Positions 1 through 8,231 of a stretch of 64,000 nucleotides of DNA are shown here, one piece after another. Source of the stretch: Hathewaya histolytica. Lineage in GTDB: Bacteria; Bacillota; Clostridia; Clostridiales; Clostridiaceae. The position numbers and the translations under genes are program-made. The stretch is taken from assembly GCF_901482605.1 (NCBI RefSeq), contig NZ_LR590481.1, positions 2,108,001 through 2,172,000 of the forward strand. Direction: 5' to 3'. The notes beneath the pieces are model-generated. The model had not been told where the DNA came from and did not search any database. It saw only the letters and a program-made list of their open reading frames with translations. The first letter of the stretch is position 1; the number at the start of each line of letters is the position of its first letter.

Positions 1-1370
1 TTTTTAAGCTCTCCTTTTAAAGCTGCTCTTACCATTGCTCTAGTATATGGAAGATGCATCCTGTAACCTTTTTCATATCCACCAGCTATCCATCCTGTAT
101 TAACAAGATAAACTTCTGTATTGTACTTATTAATTTTTTCTCCTAAAAGTTTAGCATATACATAAGGACTCATTAACATAAATGGCTCTCCAAAACATGC
201 TGAAAAAGTAGCTTTAGGTTCTGTAATTCCTCTTTCTGTCCCTGCAAGTTTACTTGTATATCCTGACATAAAGTGGTACATAGCACTTTCCTTAGTAAGC
301 TTTGAAATTGGAGGTAGTACTCCAAAAGCATCTGCTGTTAAGAAAATTATAGTGTTGGGATGTCCACCTTTTCCGCTTTCCTCTAAATTACAAATATGAT
401 GTAGTGGATATGCTCCTCTTGTATTTTCTGTTCTACTTCCATCATCATAATCTGGCTCTCTATTTTCATTTAAAACTACATTTTCTAATATAGCTCCAAA
501 TTTTAAAGCATCATAAATTTCTCTCTCTTTTTCTCTGCTTAACTTTATAGTCTTAGCGTAACATCCACCTTCAAAATTAAATACTCCCTGATCACACCAT
601 CCATGCTCGTCATCACCAATTAATCTTCTATCTTTATCTGCAGATAATGTTGTCTTCCCTGTTCCTGATAGTCCAAAGAAAATAGCCGTATCCCCTTCTT
701 CTCCAATATTTGCAGAACAGTGCATTGGGAATATATTGTTCTCTGGTAGTAAGAAATTCATTACAGAGAACATAGATTTTTTAATTTCTCCTGAATATTG
801 AGTTCCACCTATTAAAACTATTCTCTTATTAAAGTTAACTAATATAAAAGCTTCTGAATTTATTCCATATTCCTTTGGATCTACTTTTAAACCTGGTGCT
901 GCAATAACTGTAAATTCTGGTTTATGTTCTTTTAATTCATCTTCACTTGGCCTTCTAAATAATGAACTTGCAAAAAGTGATTGAGATGCTAATTCATTAA
1001 TTACTCTAATGGATAATCTATGCTCTTTCATAGCTCCTACAAATCCATTAAATATATATAAATTTTTATCTTTTAAATAATCACACATTCTATTGTATAA
1101 TTTATCAAATACTTCTTCTTCTATAGGAAGGTTGCTGCTTCCCCAGTTTATCTTTTCATTAATACTCTCATGTCTAACAATAAATCTATCCTTAGGTGAT
1201 CTTCCTGTATATTTACCCGTATTTATAACCAATGAACCATTGTTTGCTAGAATACCTTCTCCCCTTTTAACAGCCTCTTCTACTAATTTAGCAGAAGATA
1301 GATTTACATATATTTCTTTTGAAGTTTCTATGTTCATTTTTTGTAAATCTTCTTTTATACAATTACCCAT
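1..1370 (-). CDS. pckA: ATP-type phosphoenolpyruvate carboxykinase, 3' end beyond window
   Basis: Reading the minus strand from ATG at 1370 gives about 456 codons with no stop before the window edge. It carries the PEPCK signatures: [11 protein letters not shown] near residue 55, the P-loop [11 protein letters not shown] near residue 233, and the following metal/kinase-2 stretch [10 protein letters not shown]. These assign it to the ATP-dependent family, which interconverts oxaloacetate and PEP with CO2 release in the cytosol. The family is usually about 530 to 540 residues, so roughly 75 to 80 C-terminal residues lie outside. An AGGGAG ribosome site sits 8 to 9 bases before the ATG. It is divergent from the CapA-like gene and stands alone on this side. 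The family call is secure; only the C-terminus is unseen. Confidence 0.95.
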   Translation of the reverse strand, partial: MGNCIKEDLQKMNIETSKEIYVNLSSAKLVEEAVKRGEGILANNGSLVINTGKYTGRSPKDRFIVRHESINEKINWGSSNLPIEEEVFDKLYNRMCDYLKDKNLYIFNGFVGAMKEHRLSIRVINELASQSLFASSLFRRPSEDELKEHKPEFTVIAAPGLKVDPKEYGINSEAFILVNFNKRIVLIGGTQYSGEIKKSMFSVMNFLLPENNIFPMHCSANIGEEGDTAIFFGLSGTGKTTLSADKDRRLIGDDEHGWCDQGVFNFEGGCYAKTIKLSREKEREIYDALKFGAILENVVLNENREPDYDDGSRTENTRGAYPLHHICNLEESGKGGHPNTIIFLTADAFGVLPPISKLTKESAMYHFMSGYTSKLAGTERGITEPKATFSACFGEPFMLMSPYVYAKLLGEKINKYNTEVYLVNTGWIAGGYEKGYRMHLPYTRAMVRAALKGELK

Positions 1371-1840
1371 TTAATTCACTCCCTATGAATTTACTAAACC
1401 TTTTAATTTATGACATTTAATTATGTTTAAAAATTATTTTTTGTTCAATTTCTACTCATATAATACTAATATTGATTTTAATTCCTTAATTAGTATAACA
1501 CATTTTTTATTTTTAATAAATTAATTTTTCCTTAAAAAGTGTATTTTACAATGCTTCCAAAAGTTAAATGCCTGATTTTATTTTTAATAATATGATAAAT
1601 AAGTTACATCACCATTATACTTGGCACAATATTGCATATGATCTTTTTCAACATTATTTGCTATTATTTTATGAATTATTGTAAGAATTTCATAAGAAAT
1701 GTCTTATTATAACCAATAATATATAATAAAAAGTTTTATTTTACTTAATCTTTTTCCTACAAACTTACTTATTATTCTAGTTTTAAAGAGTAAAAATTGA
1801 TACAATATAATTGTACTACTTAAAGAAAGGTGGTTTTAAT
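1371..1840. other. Divergent intergenic region, pckA / capA-like
   Basis: This AT-rich stretch of 470 bases has no credible coding frame. It must hold the promoters of the two divergent genes. A TATAAT at 1806-1811 suits the plus-strand gene, but its -35 (TTTAAA at about 1782-1787) is weak. A TATACT lies on the minus strand near 1494-1499, about 125 bases before pckA, also with a poor -35. I see no riboswitch or RNA gene. Confidence 0.4.
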
Positions 1841-3040
1841 TTGGCTAACAAAAGAACTACTAATTTAACTGGTAGGCAACAAAAAAGATTAAAGCATTTC
1901 TTTTTTGTTATCCTATTTGTCTTATTACTTGGCATTATAAGTTCCGTAATTTTTATTGCAAGTAATTTAATTGAATCTAAAGGTAGTAAACATACTTCCA
2001 CCCCTATTACAGCAAAGCAAGATATAAAAAATGAAGATTCATCTAAGAAAAATATAAGCACACCTAAAAAAGAAAATATATCTAATCCAAAACCCGATAC
2101 CCATACAGAAGTTTTAATTTCTTCTGTTGGAGATTGTACTATAGGTAGCGATTCAAAGTTTTCTGGTGAAACCCTCCCCGTAGTACTTGCAAATAAAGGT
2201 ATGGATTATTCTTATTTTTTTAAAAATGTAGCAACATATTTTAAGAACGATGATCTTACTGTTGCAAACTTAGAAACAACATTTACTAATGCTACTAATA
2301 AAATGCCTAAAGCCTTTAACTTTAAGGCTCCACCTTCTTATTCAAAGGCCTTAACTTTAGGATCTATTGAAGCTGTTAATATTGCTAATAATCATATTTA
2401 TGATTATAATAAAAAAGGGTTTGATGATACAAAAGAAACTCTTAAAAATGAAGGTGTAAATTTTTTTGGCGAAGGCACCATTTGGAAGACTACTATTAAA
2501 AATAAAAAGTTTGCTTTTTTAGGATATAGAGGTTGGGAAGAAAATATAAATTTTGAAAAACTTAAAAATGAAATAGTTAAGTTAAAAAATGAAGGAAATA
2601 TCGTAATTATAAATTTTCATTGGGGTATGGAAAGACAAAATTATCCTATAGAGTTTCAAAAGAAACTTGCTAAGTTCTCTATAGATAATGGTGCTGATTT
2701 AATAATTGGCCATCACCCACACGTACTTCAAGGTATTGAAACATATAAAGGAAAATATATATGCTATAGTTTAGGTAATTTTTGTTTTGGTGGAAATACA
2801 AACCCTAAGGACAAAGATACAATTATACTTCAAACTCAGTTTAAATTTAAAAATGATAAACTTATAGAAACAGGTATTAAAGCAATCCCTTGTAGAATAT
2901 CCTCTGTAAATTATAAAAACGATTACTGCCCTACTCCTTTAAAAGGTGATTCAGGTGCTAGGATATTACAAAGATTAAATAAAATTTCTCCGAGGGCAGG
3001 TTTTAACATTTCAGAAGAGTTTCATTTTGAAAAACATTAA
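1841..3040 (+). CDS. CapA-family membrane-anchored metallophosphatase-like protein
   Basis: About 399 residues from TTG at 1841, chosen because AAAGGTGG at 1826-1833 is correctly spaced for it. An upstream in-frame TTG at 1811 has no ribosome site. The N-terminus has one hydrophobic segment (about residues 20 to 42), then a Ser/Thr/Lys-rich linker. The PGA_cap/CapA fold starts near residue 95: SVGDCTIG, VANLETTF, NIANNHIYDY, INFHWGMERQ, IIGHHPHVLQG, YSLGNFCFGG. The Asp, Asn and His ligand residues of this calcineurin-like family are present. In Bacillus CapA takes part in poly-gamma-glutamate synthesis or export, but no capB or capC is here, so that role is not supported. It lies 13 bases upstream of murT, which suggests a wall-related job at the outer membrane face. 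Confidence 0.8.
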   Translation: MANKRTTNLTGRQQKRLKHFFFVILFVLLLGIISSVIFIASNLIESKGSKHTSTPITAKQDIKNEDSSKKNISTPKKENISNPKPDTHTEVLISSVGDCTIGSDSKFSGETLPVVLANKGMDYSYFFKNVATYFKNDDLTVANLETTFTNATNKMPKAFNFKAPPSYSKALTLGSIEAVNIANNHIYDYNKKGFDDTKETLKNEGVNFFGEGTIWKTTIKNKKFAFLGYRGWEENINFEKLKNEIVKLKNEGNIVIINFHWGMERQNYPIEFQKKLAKFSIDNGADLIIGHHPHVLQGIETYKGKYICYSLGNFCFGGNTNPKDKDTIILQTQFKFKNDKLIETGIKAIPCRISSVNYKNDYCPTPLKGDSGARILQRLNKISPRAGFNISEEFHFEKH

Positions 3041-3053
3041 TGCTTAAGAGGCG

Positions 3054-4412
3054 GTGACTAAAATTAATATTAAATCTTTTTTCAGTATTATAAGTTCTAA
3101 AACAATTATAAAGCTTTGCAAGATTTTTTCTAAAGGAGGTACTAATTTTCCTGGAAAAATCGCCTTAAAAATAGACAAAAACATTCTAAATACAGTAGCT
3201 AAAGGCTACAGAGTCATCCTTGTAACAGGAACAAATGGCAAAACTACCACTACTAATATGATATACAATATAATAAAATCTACTGGCAAAAAAGTTATAA
3301 CTAATTCCTCTGGTGCAAATCTTTATCCTGGAATTGTAACTTCTTTTGTATCAAACTTTTCATTTAAAAATAATAATGATGAAAAATTTGCAGTTATTGA
3401 AGTAGATGAAGCTAATGTAAAGTTTATAACTAAACATGTAAATCCAGAAATAATCACTATAACTAATCTATTTAGAGACCAATTAGATAGATATGGAGAA
3501 GTGTATACTACTCTTGAGAAGATCCTAGATGGAGTACAAAATGTGCCTAACTCTACCCTTGTATTAAATGGTGATGAATCTCTTTTAGGAAGTTTAGATC
3601 TTAAAAATAAAGTTATTTACTATGGATTTGAAAGCTATGACTCAGAATCTAATAAAGTCCATATTAACTCTGATGCAAAGTTTTGTAAGTTCTGCAAAAC
3701 TTCCTATAAATATAATTTTGTAACTTATAATCACCTAGGGGATTACTATTGCCCTAATTGTGGTTATAAGCACCCTGAATTAAAATATAAAGTTGAAAAA
3801 GTTTTAGATAAAACTCCTAATAGTTCAACAGTTGTGATTAATAATGAAGAAATACTAATAAATCAACCTGGTACTTATAATATATATAATGCACTATGTG
3901 CGTACGCAATAGGTTCTGAACTTTCTATTGATAAACAAAATATAAATAAGTCTTTAGAAAACCAGGAAAGTAGCTTTGGTCGTCAAGAAGAAATATCTAT
4001 AGATAATAAAAAAATAAAAATTATTCTAGTTAAAAATCCAGCTGGATACGATGAAGCTCTAAATACATTATTATTGGATAAAAGAAAAATAAATTTAAGT
4101 TTTATGTTAAATGATAATTATGCTGATGGTAGAGATGTATCTTGGATATGGGATGTAGACTTTGAAAAACTAAAAAAATTAAACGTAAGTAAAATAATAG
4201 TATCTGGTATGAGAAAATATGATATGGCCGTTAGGTTAAAAATTTGTGGATTTAATGAAAAAGATTTTATTATATGTAATGACTTTGAAAATATCGTGGA
4301 GTCAATTAAATCCAACACAGAAGATTTTACTTATATTTTAGCTACTTATACTGCAATGACCGACTTTAGAAAATTCTTAAATGCTAAAGGATATGCAAAA
4401 GAAATTTGGTAA
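3054..4412 (+). CDS. murT: Lipid II isoglutaminyl synthase, Mur-ligase subunit MurT
   Basis: A 452-residue Mur-ligase-like protein. It has the ATP loop GTNGKTTTTNM near residue 60, the central motif VIEVDEAN, the TNLFRDQLDRYGE segment, and a four-Cys zinc ribbon (CKFC then CPNC, about residues 205 to 240) typical of MurT. The C-terminal DUF1727 region follows. MurT activates the alpha-carboxyl of D-Glu in the lipid II stem peptide so that GatD can amidate it to D-isoglutamine. Length matches the family (about 437 in S. aureus). The GTG at 3054 almost touches its GAGGCGG sequence. ATT at 3063 would be better spaced, so the start is uncertain by three codons. gatD follows after 18 bases. Confidence 0.93.
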   Translation: MTKINIKSFFSIISSKTIIKLCKIFSKGGTNFPGKIALKIDKNILNTVAKGYRVILVTGTNGKTTTTNMIYNIIKSTGKKVITNSSGANLYPGIVTSFVSNFSFKNNNDEKFAVIEVDEANVKFITKHVNPEIITITNLFRDQLDRYGEVYTTLEKILDGVQNVPNSTLVLNGDESLLGSLDLKNKVIYYGFESYDSESNKVHINSDAKFCKFCKTSYKYNFVTYNHLGDYYCPNCGYKHPELKYKVEKVLDKTPNSSTVVINNEEILINQPGTYNIYNALCAYAIGSELSIDKQNINKSLENQESSFGRQEEISIDNKKIKIILVKNPAGYDEALNTLLLDKRKINLSFMLNDNYADGRDVSWIWDVDFEKLKKLNVSKIIVSGMRKYDMAVRLKICGFNEKDFIICNDFENIVESIKSNTEDFTYILATYTAMTDFRKFLNAKGYAKEIW

Positions 4413-4430
4413 CTTAAAGGAGTAGATTTT

Positions 4431-5156
4431 ATGGAATTAAATATATGCCATCTATATCCAGATTTATTAAATGTATATGGAGATTATGGGAACATATTAG
4501 TTCTTAAATATAGAGCAGAAAAAAGAGGTATAAAAGTAAATATACACAACCTATCTATTGGAGAAGATTTTCAAAATGATTTATATGATATTGTTCTCTT
4601 TGGTGGTGGGCAAGATTTTGAGCAATCTATAGTATCAAACGATATATTAGAAACTAAGAAAAATAATATTGAAAAATACATAGAAGACGGAAAAGTATTT
4701 TTAAGTATCTGTGGTGGATATCAACTTCTAGGAAAATATTATACCACACCAAGTGGAGAAAAACTTCCAGGTCTTTCTATACTAGACATCTATACGGAAG
4801 CTGGAGATACTAGATTCATAGGAAATACCATAATATATAATGAAGAGTTTAAGGAAACTTATGTTGGATTTGAGAACCATTCTGGTAGAACCTATATTGG
4901 TAATGTAAAGCCTCTTGGAAAAATAATTTCAGGATATGGAAATAATGGAACTGACGGATATGAAGGTTGTATTTACAAAAATACCTTCTGTACTTACTTT
5001 CATGGATCTCTATTATCAAAAAACCCTGAGCTTGCTGACAGACTTCTATTATCAGCATTAAAACCTAAATATCCAGAATTAACTTTAGAACCCTTAGATG
5101 ATTCTTTAGAATTAAATGCAAAAGAACATATAGTTAAAACATATTCAAACAAATAA
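4431..5156 (+). CDS. gatD: Lipid II isoglutaminyl synthase, glutaminase subunit GatD
   Basis: A 241-residue CobB/CobQ-like class I glutamine amidotransferase. The nucleophile is Cys94 in LSICGGYQLLG and the catalytic His is in TYFHGSLLSKNPE near residue 190, the positions known for S. aureus GatD. It releases ammonia from glutamine for MurT, giving amidated lipid II in the cytoplasm. The N-terminal HLYPDLLNVYGDYGN matches the family start. AAAGGAGT lies just before the ATG. It is co-transcribed with murT and ends inside a strong palindromic terminator. Confidence 0.94.
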   Translation: MELNICHLYPDLLNVYGDYGNILVLKYRAEKRGIKVNIHNLSIGEDFQNDLYDIVLFGGGQDFEQSIVSNDILETKKNNIEKYIEDGKVFLSICGGYQLLGKYYTTPSGEKLPGLSILDIYTEAGDTRFIGNTIIYNEEFKETYVGFENHSGRTYIGNVKPLGKIISGYGNNGTDGYEGCIYKNTFCTYFHGSLLSKNPELADRLLLSALKPKYPELTLEPLDDSLELNAKEHIVKTYSNK

Positions 5157-5185
5157 GACAGCTAAAATAGCTGTCTTATTTGTTT
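5147..5185. terminator. Bidirectional intrinsic terminator
   Basis: A perfect 18-bp inverted repeat with a 3-base loop (arms 5147-5164 and 5168-5185) overlaps the stop codons of both convergent genes, gatD and the deacetylase. AT pairs at its base give U-rich tails in both directions. Confidence 0.9.
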
Positions 5186-5928
5186 AAAACCTTTAGATTT
5201 TTTAATCTTTCTATATCTTCTTTAGGTAAGTTTTTTAGATTTTTAAATGTGTAACCTTCCTTTTTATAATGCTGTATTACATCTCTTAAAACTTCTCTAG
5301 TCGTGGTGTTATAGTATCCGTCATGTAAAAGTAATACTACCTCATTCTTACCCTTTGTAGTCTTTAAAATATTTCTTTTAATCTTAGCCTTAGGTACATT
5401 TTTTCCTATAGCATCTTCTCCAGTAACATTCCAATCAATATAATATAGATCTTTATTTAAAACACACTTCTTAATTTCCTTTTTTACTGCTTTATTACAA
5501 ATATTTGTACTAGAACCGCAGGGCATTCTTATTATATTAATTAAGTCCTTGCCTATAATTTGTTCTAGTGAAGCAACACATTTACACATATCTTCCTTAT
5601 AGTTTTCTTGTGATCTATAAATATATGATGTCTTGTGTGTATAACTGTGAGCTCCAATGGCCATACCATTTTTATTAAGTTCCTTCACTATATGAGGATA
5701 TTTCTCTGCACTTTCTCCTATTAAAAAGAAAGTTGCTGTTACTTTTTCCTCTTTTAATATATCTAAAACTTTTAAAGTATTATTAGGAGATGGCCCATCA
5801 TCAAAAGTAAGATATATCACCTTCTCTTTTTTTTCTTCTTCTGCTTTAGCTATATTTGTATTTAAAAAACATACTGAAATAACTAAGATAAAAACTAACA
5901 TTAAACTCAAAGTTCTTTTGGTTCTCAT
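5176..5928 (-). CDS. Secreted polysaccharide deacetylase
   Basis: A 250-residue NodB-domain protein. A basic start and hydrophobic core (residues 5 to 28) make a signal peptide, or anchor, ending near NIAKAEE. The carbohydrate esterase 4 motifs are in order: TFDDGPSP (catalytic Asp and metal Asp), HSYTH (metal His pair), RMPCGSS, the WNVTGED stretch, and LLLHDG. Together they suggest a metal-dependent N-deacetylase acting on peptidoglycan or another exported glycan. The motif R-x-P-C-G has Cys where many members have Tyr/Phe, a tolerated change. The exact substrate cannot be told; PdaA-like and general chitooligosaccharide deacetylases look alike here. The ribosome site AAGGAGAT supports the ATG at 5928. 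Confidence 0.88.
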   Translation of the reverse strand: MRTKRTLSLMLVFILVISVCFLNTNIAKAEEEKKEKVIYLTFDDGPSPNNTLKVLDILKEEKVTATFFLIGESAEKYPHIVKELNKNGMAIGAHSYTHKTSYIYRSQENYKEDMCKCVASLEQIIGKDLINIIRMPCGSSTNICNKAVKKEIKKCVLNKDLYYIDWNVTGEDAIGKNVPKAKIKRNILKTTKGKNEVVLLLHDGYYNTTTREVLRDVIQHYKKEGYTFKNLKNLPKEDIERLKNLKVLNK

Positions 5929-6069
5929 TATTACGCATCTCCTTAAGTTATTATAAATTTAGGATATGCATTTTAAAGTTGTTTAAACATATATAAATAT
6001 TCTTTAATAAACAAAAGTTTACATAATTAAATAAATAATTATTATTCTATACATCTAAAAATTAAATAT

Positions 6070-7002
6070 TTAGCTTAATCCTATAGTCATAGTAAATTCT
6101 AATTCCTGTCCACTTTTTAAAATAAAAAGTTTATCTTCTTTAGATGCAATCTGTATACTATCATAGTATCCATTAGTTGGTTCTAAGGCACAATTATAAT
6201 CACCTCTAAATCCACCTTCTGTAACCCAAAAACCTAAATAAGGCAATATGTCCCTATCATAACTTAAGCTATACCTTATATCTTTACTCCTATAATAAAT
6301 AGAGCAATAGCCTTCTTCTACCTTTTTATTAGCATAATACTTTTCAGTATGACTACTATTAATGTTTAATACTCTGTTTAAACAATAATCTTTTCCATTT
6401 AAATCTTTTGTTTCTGGATATGTATGTATTTCATTAACATTTCCTAGCATAGAGCTTTTTTGAACATTTACCACTTCTTTTGTGCCTTCTGGAAAATTTA
6501 TTTCCATATCTTCTTCACAATTAACTAAATAATGTGCTGTCCAAATACATGGGAAATCATCTTCTCCAATATTTTTTATAAAATAATTTATATCTATAGT
6601 TTCTTTATCTATAGAAATTTTTTTAGTATATATATATGGTAATATAGAGCTTTTAAAACTCAATGTAATACTATTCTCAGTAACTAAATCTAAATTAAAT
6701 TCTGAAGTCCATATTTCACCATGATCTGGATATATAACTTTTTTACCTTCTATTTCTACTTTACATTGATCAATAGTAGGAAATGCATCATCAAATCCTG
6801 CAGCATCATATTCTTCAAATTTTGAATAAAGTTCTGGTTTTTTATAATTATCCTCTTTATTTTGAAAAAGAAGTTCAAAGTCTTTTACTTTATGATAAAT
6901 AGAAGCTATTTTTCCTCCTATTGAAGGAATTATCTTAACTCTTAAAATATCATTTTCAAATTCTAAAGTTTTTACCCCTTTAAATAATACTTCCTTAAAC
7001 AT
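6070..7002 (-). CDS. Aldose 1-epimerase-like (galactose mutarotase fold) protein
   Basis: About 310 residues. The ATG at 7002 has GGAG nine bases upstream, so it is preferred over the in-frame TTG at 7017 that overlaps that site. The sequence has the galactose mutarotase-like beta-sandwich pattern: VKIIPSIGGKIASIY near the start, AAGFDDAFPTID, a YPDHGEIW motif with the catalytic-type His, and ALEPTNGYYDS near the C-terminus with a Glu in the position expected for the base. It probably interconverts alpha and beta anomers of a hexose in the cytosol. galE lies 24 bases upstream in the same direction, which supports a galactose role. The precise sugar is inferred. Confidence 0.78.
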   Translation of the reverse strand: MFKEVLFKGVKTLEFENDILRVKIIPSIGGKIASIYHKVKDFELLFQNKEDNYKKPELYSKFEEYDAAGFDDAFPTIDQCKVEIEGKKVIYPDHGEIWTSEFNLDLVTENSITLSFKSSILPYIYTKKISIDKETIDINYFIKNIGEDDFPCIWTAHYLVNCEEDMEINFPEGTKEVVNVQKSSMLGNVNEIHTYPETKDLNGKDYCLNRVLNINSSHTEKYYANKKVEEGYCSIYYRSKDIRYSLSYDRDILPYLGFWVTEGGFRGDYNCALEPTNGYYDSIQIASKEDKLFILKSGQELEFTMTIGLS

Positions 7003-7026
7003 AACCCCAATCTCCAATACTATATT

Positions 7027-8013
7027 CTATTTTTCATATCCTTCCAAATGATTTAAATGCCAGTTCCAAGCAGTTTCTATTATAGTTTCTAATGAATCGT
7101 ACTTAGACTTCCATCCAAGTTCTTTAATTGCCCTCTCTGATGAAGCAATTAAAGTGACTGGGTCTCCTGCACGTCTTTCAGAAATTTCTACCTTAAAATC
7201 TCTACCTGCAATTTTCTTTACTGTATCTATTACTTCTTTTACTGAAAATCCCTTTCCATTACCTAAGTTATATATATCACTTTCTTCTCCCCTCATTAAC
7301 CTTTCTAAGGCTAAGAGGTGTGCACTTGCAAGGTCTGTAACATGAATATAATCTCTAACGCATGTTCCATCTTTAGTATTATAGTCATCTCCAAAAATAA
7401 ATACTTTCTCTCTCTTACCTAAAACTGCTTGCATTATTATTGGAATTAAATGAGTTTCTGGACTATGATCCTCTCCGATTTTTCCGTTTATATGTGCTCC
7501 TGCTGCGTTAAAATATCTTAATGCAGTATACTTTATACCGTATGCATTGTCACACCATTTTAGAATTTTCTCCACAGCTAGTTTAGACTCTCCATATGGA
7601 TTTGTTGGGAAAGTTTTATCATTCTCTACTATGGGAATATTTTCAGGCTCTCCATAAGTCGCTGCTGTAGATGAGAATATTATGTATTTAACATCATAAT
7701 CCCTCATAGCCTCTAATAAACATATTGTTCCATATACATTATTATTAAAATATTTTAAGGGTTCTACTACGCTTTCCCCAACTAAGGATTCTGCAGCAAA
7801 ATCTATAACTGCATCTATATTATTTTCACTAAATACCTTGTCCAAAATTTTTCTATCTCTTATATCACCTTCGTATATTTTCCCACCTAAAATAGCATCC
7901 CTATGACCTTTTTGAAAATTATCTAATACTATAACTTCATGATTATTTTCTAATAGTTCTGCTACCATATGACTTCCAATATATCCAGCACCACCACAAA
8001 CTAAAACTTTCAT
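7027..8013 (-). CDS. galE: UDP-glucose 4-epimerase
   Basis: A 328-residue extended short-chain dehydrogenase. The Rossmann motif GGAGYIGSH is at residues 7 to 15, DFAAESLVGES follows, the active-site SSTAATYG and YGESK (Tyr-x-x-x-Lys) are near residues 120 to 150, and the YFNAAGA segment is typical of GalE. It interconverts UDP-glucose and UDP-galactose with bound NAD in the cytosol, supplying Leloir metabolism or envelope glycans. Full length for the family. AGGAGTG precedes ATG at 8013. It heads a two-gene unit with the mutarotase-like gene. Confidence 0.95.
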   Translation of the reverse strand: MKVLVCGGAGYIGSHMVAELLENNHEVIVLDNFQKGHRDAILGGKIYEGDIRDRKILDKVFSENNIDAVIDFAAESLVGESVVEPLKYFNNNVYGTICLLEAMRDYDVKYIIFSSTAATYGEPENIPIVENDKTFPTNPYGESKLAVEKILKWCDNAYGIKYTALRYFNAAGAHINGKIGEDHSPETHLIPIIMQAVLGKREKVFIFGDDYNTKDGTCVRDYIHVTDLASAHLLALERLMRGEESDIYNLGNGKGFSVKEVIDTVKKIAGRDFKVEISERRAGDPVTLIASSERAIKELGWKSKYDSLETIIETAWNWHLNHLEGYEK

Positions 8014-8075
8014 TTATTTCACTCCTTTTAGAAAACCTTTTCTATAATTATTTCGAACTAATATTTCCTATAATT

Positions 8076-8104
8076 AGTATATCATTTATTTAAATTTCAT
8101 TCAA
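8076..8104 (-). promoter_or_regulatory. Putative sigma-A promoter of galE
   Basis: On the minus strand TTGAAT (8104-8099) is followed after 17 bases by TATACT (8081-8076), about 63 bases before the galE start. The 9-base word CTATAATTA occurs twice nearby (8042-8050 and about 8069-8077). Confidence 0.5.
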
Positions 8105-8156
8105 TTTTATTCCTTATACTATATTTATACAATAGTTATTCTAAATTTATTTAATT

Positions 8157-8202
8157 AAAGGATTTACTACGTCTAAATTTTATATTAAGTAGTAAATCCT
8201 TT
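8157..8202. terminator. Stem-loop between clpB and galE
   Basis: Perfect 14-bp arms, AAAGGATTTACTAC and its complement, with an 18-base loop. It lies just after the clpB stop on the minus strand. The minus-strand tail is only TTTAATTAAAT, while the plus-strand tail is T-rich. It probably ends clpB transcription, though its stronger side faces the other way. Confidence 0.55.
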
Positions 8203-8231
8203 TTTAATATTCTAAAATTCTATTTTAAAAC

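Noticed and set aside
1620-1640. TTGGCACAATATTGCA resembles a sigma-54 promoter (-24 GG, -12 GC).
   Set aside because: The spacing between GG and GC is one base short (9 instead of 10), which normally abolishes function, and no sigma-54 activator or upstream site is seen.
1811-1840. Ten-codon N-terminal extension of the CapA-like protein from TTG 1811.
   Set aside because: It would place the ribosome site inside the coding region; TTG at 1841 has correct spacing.
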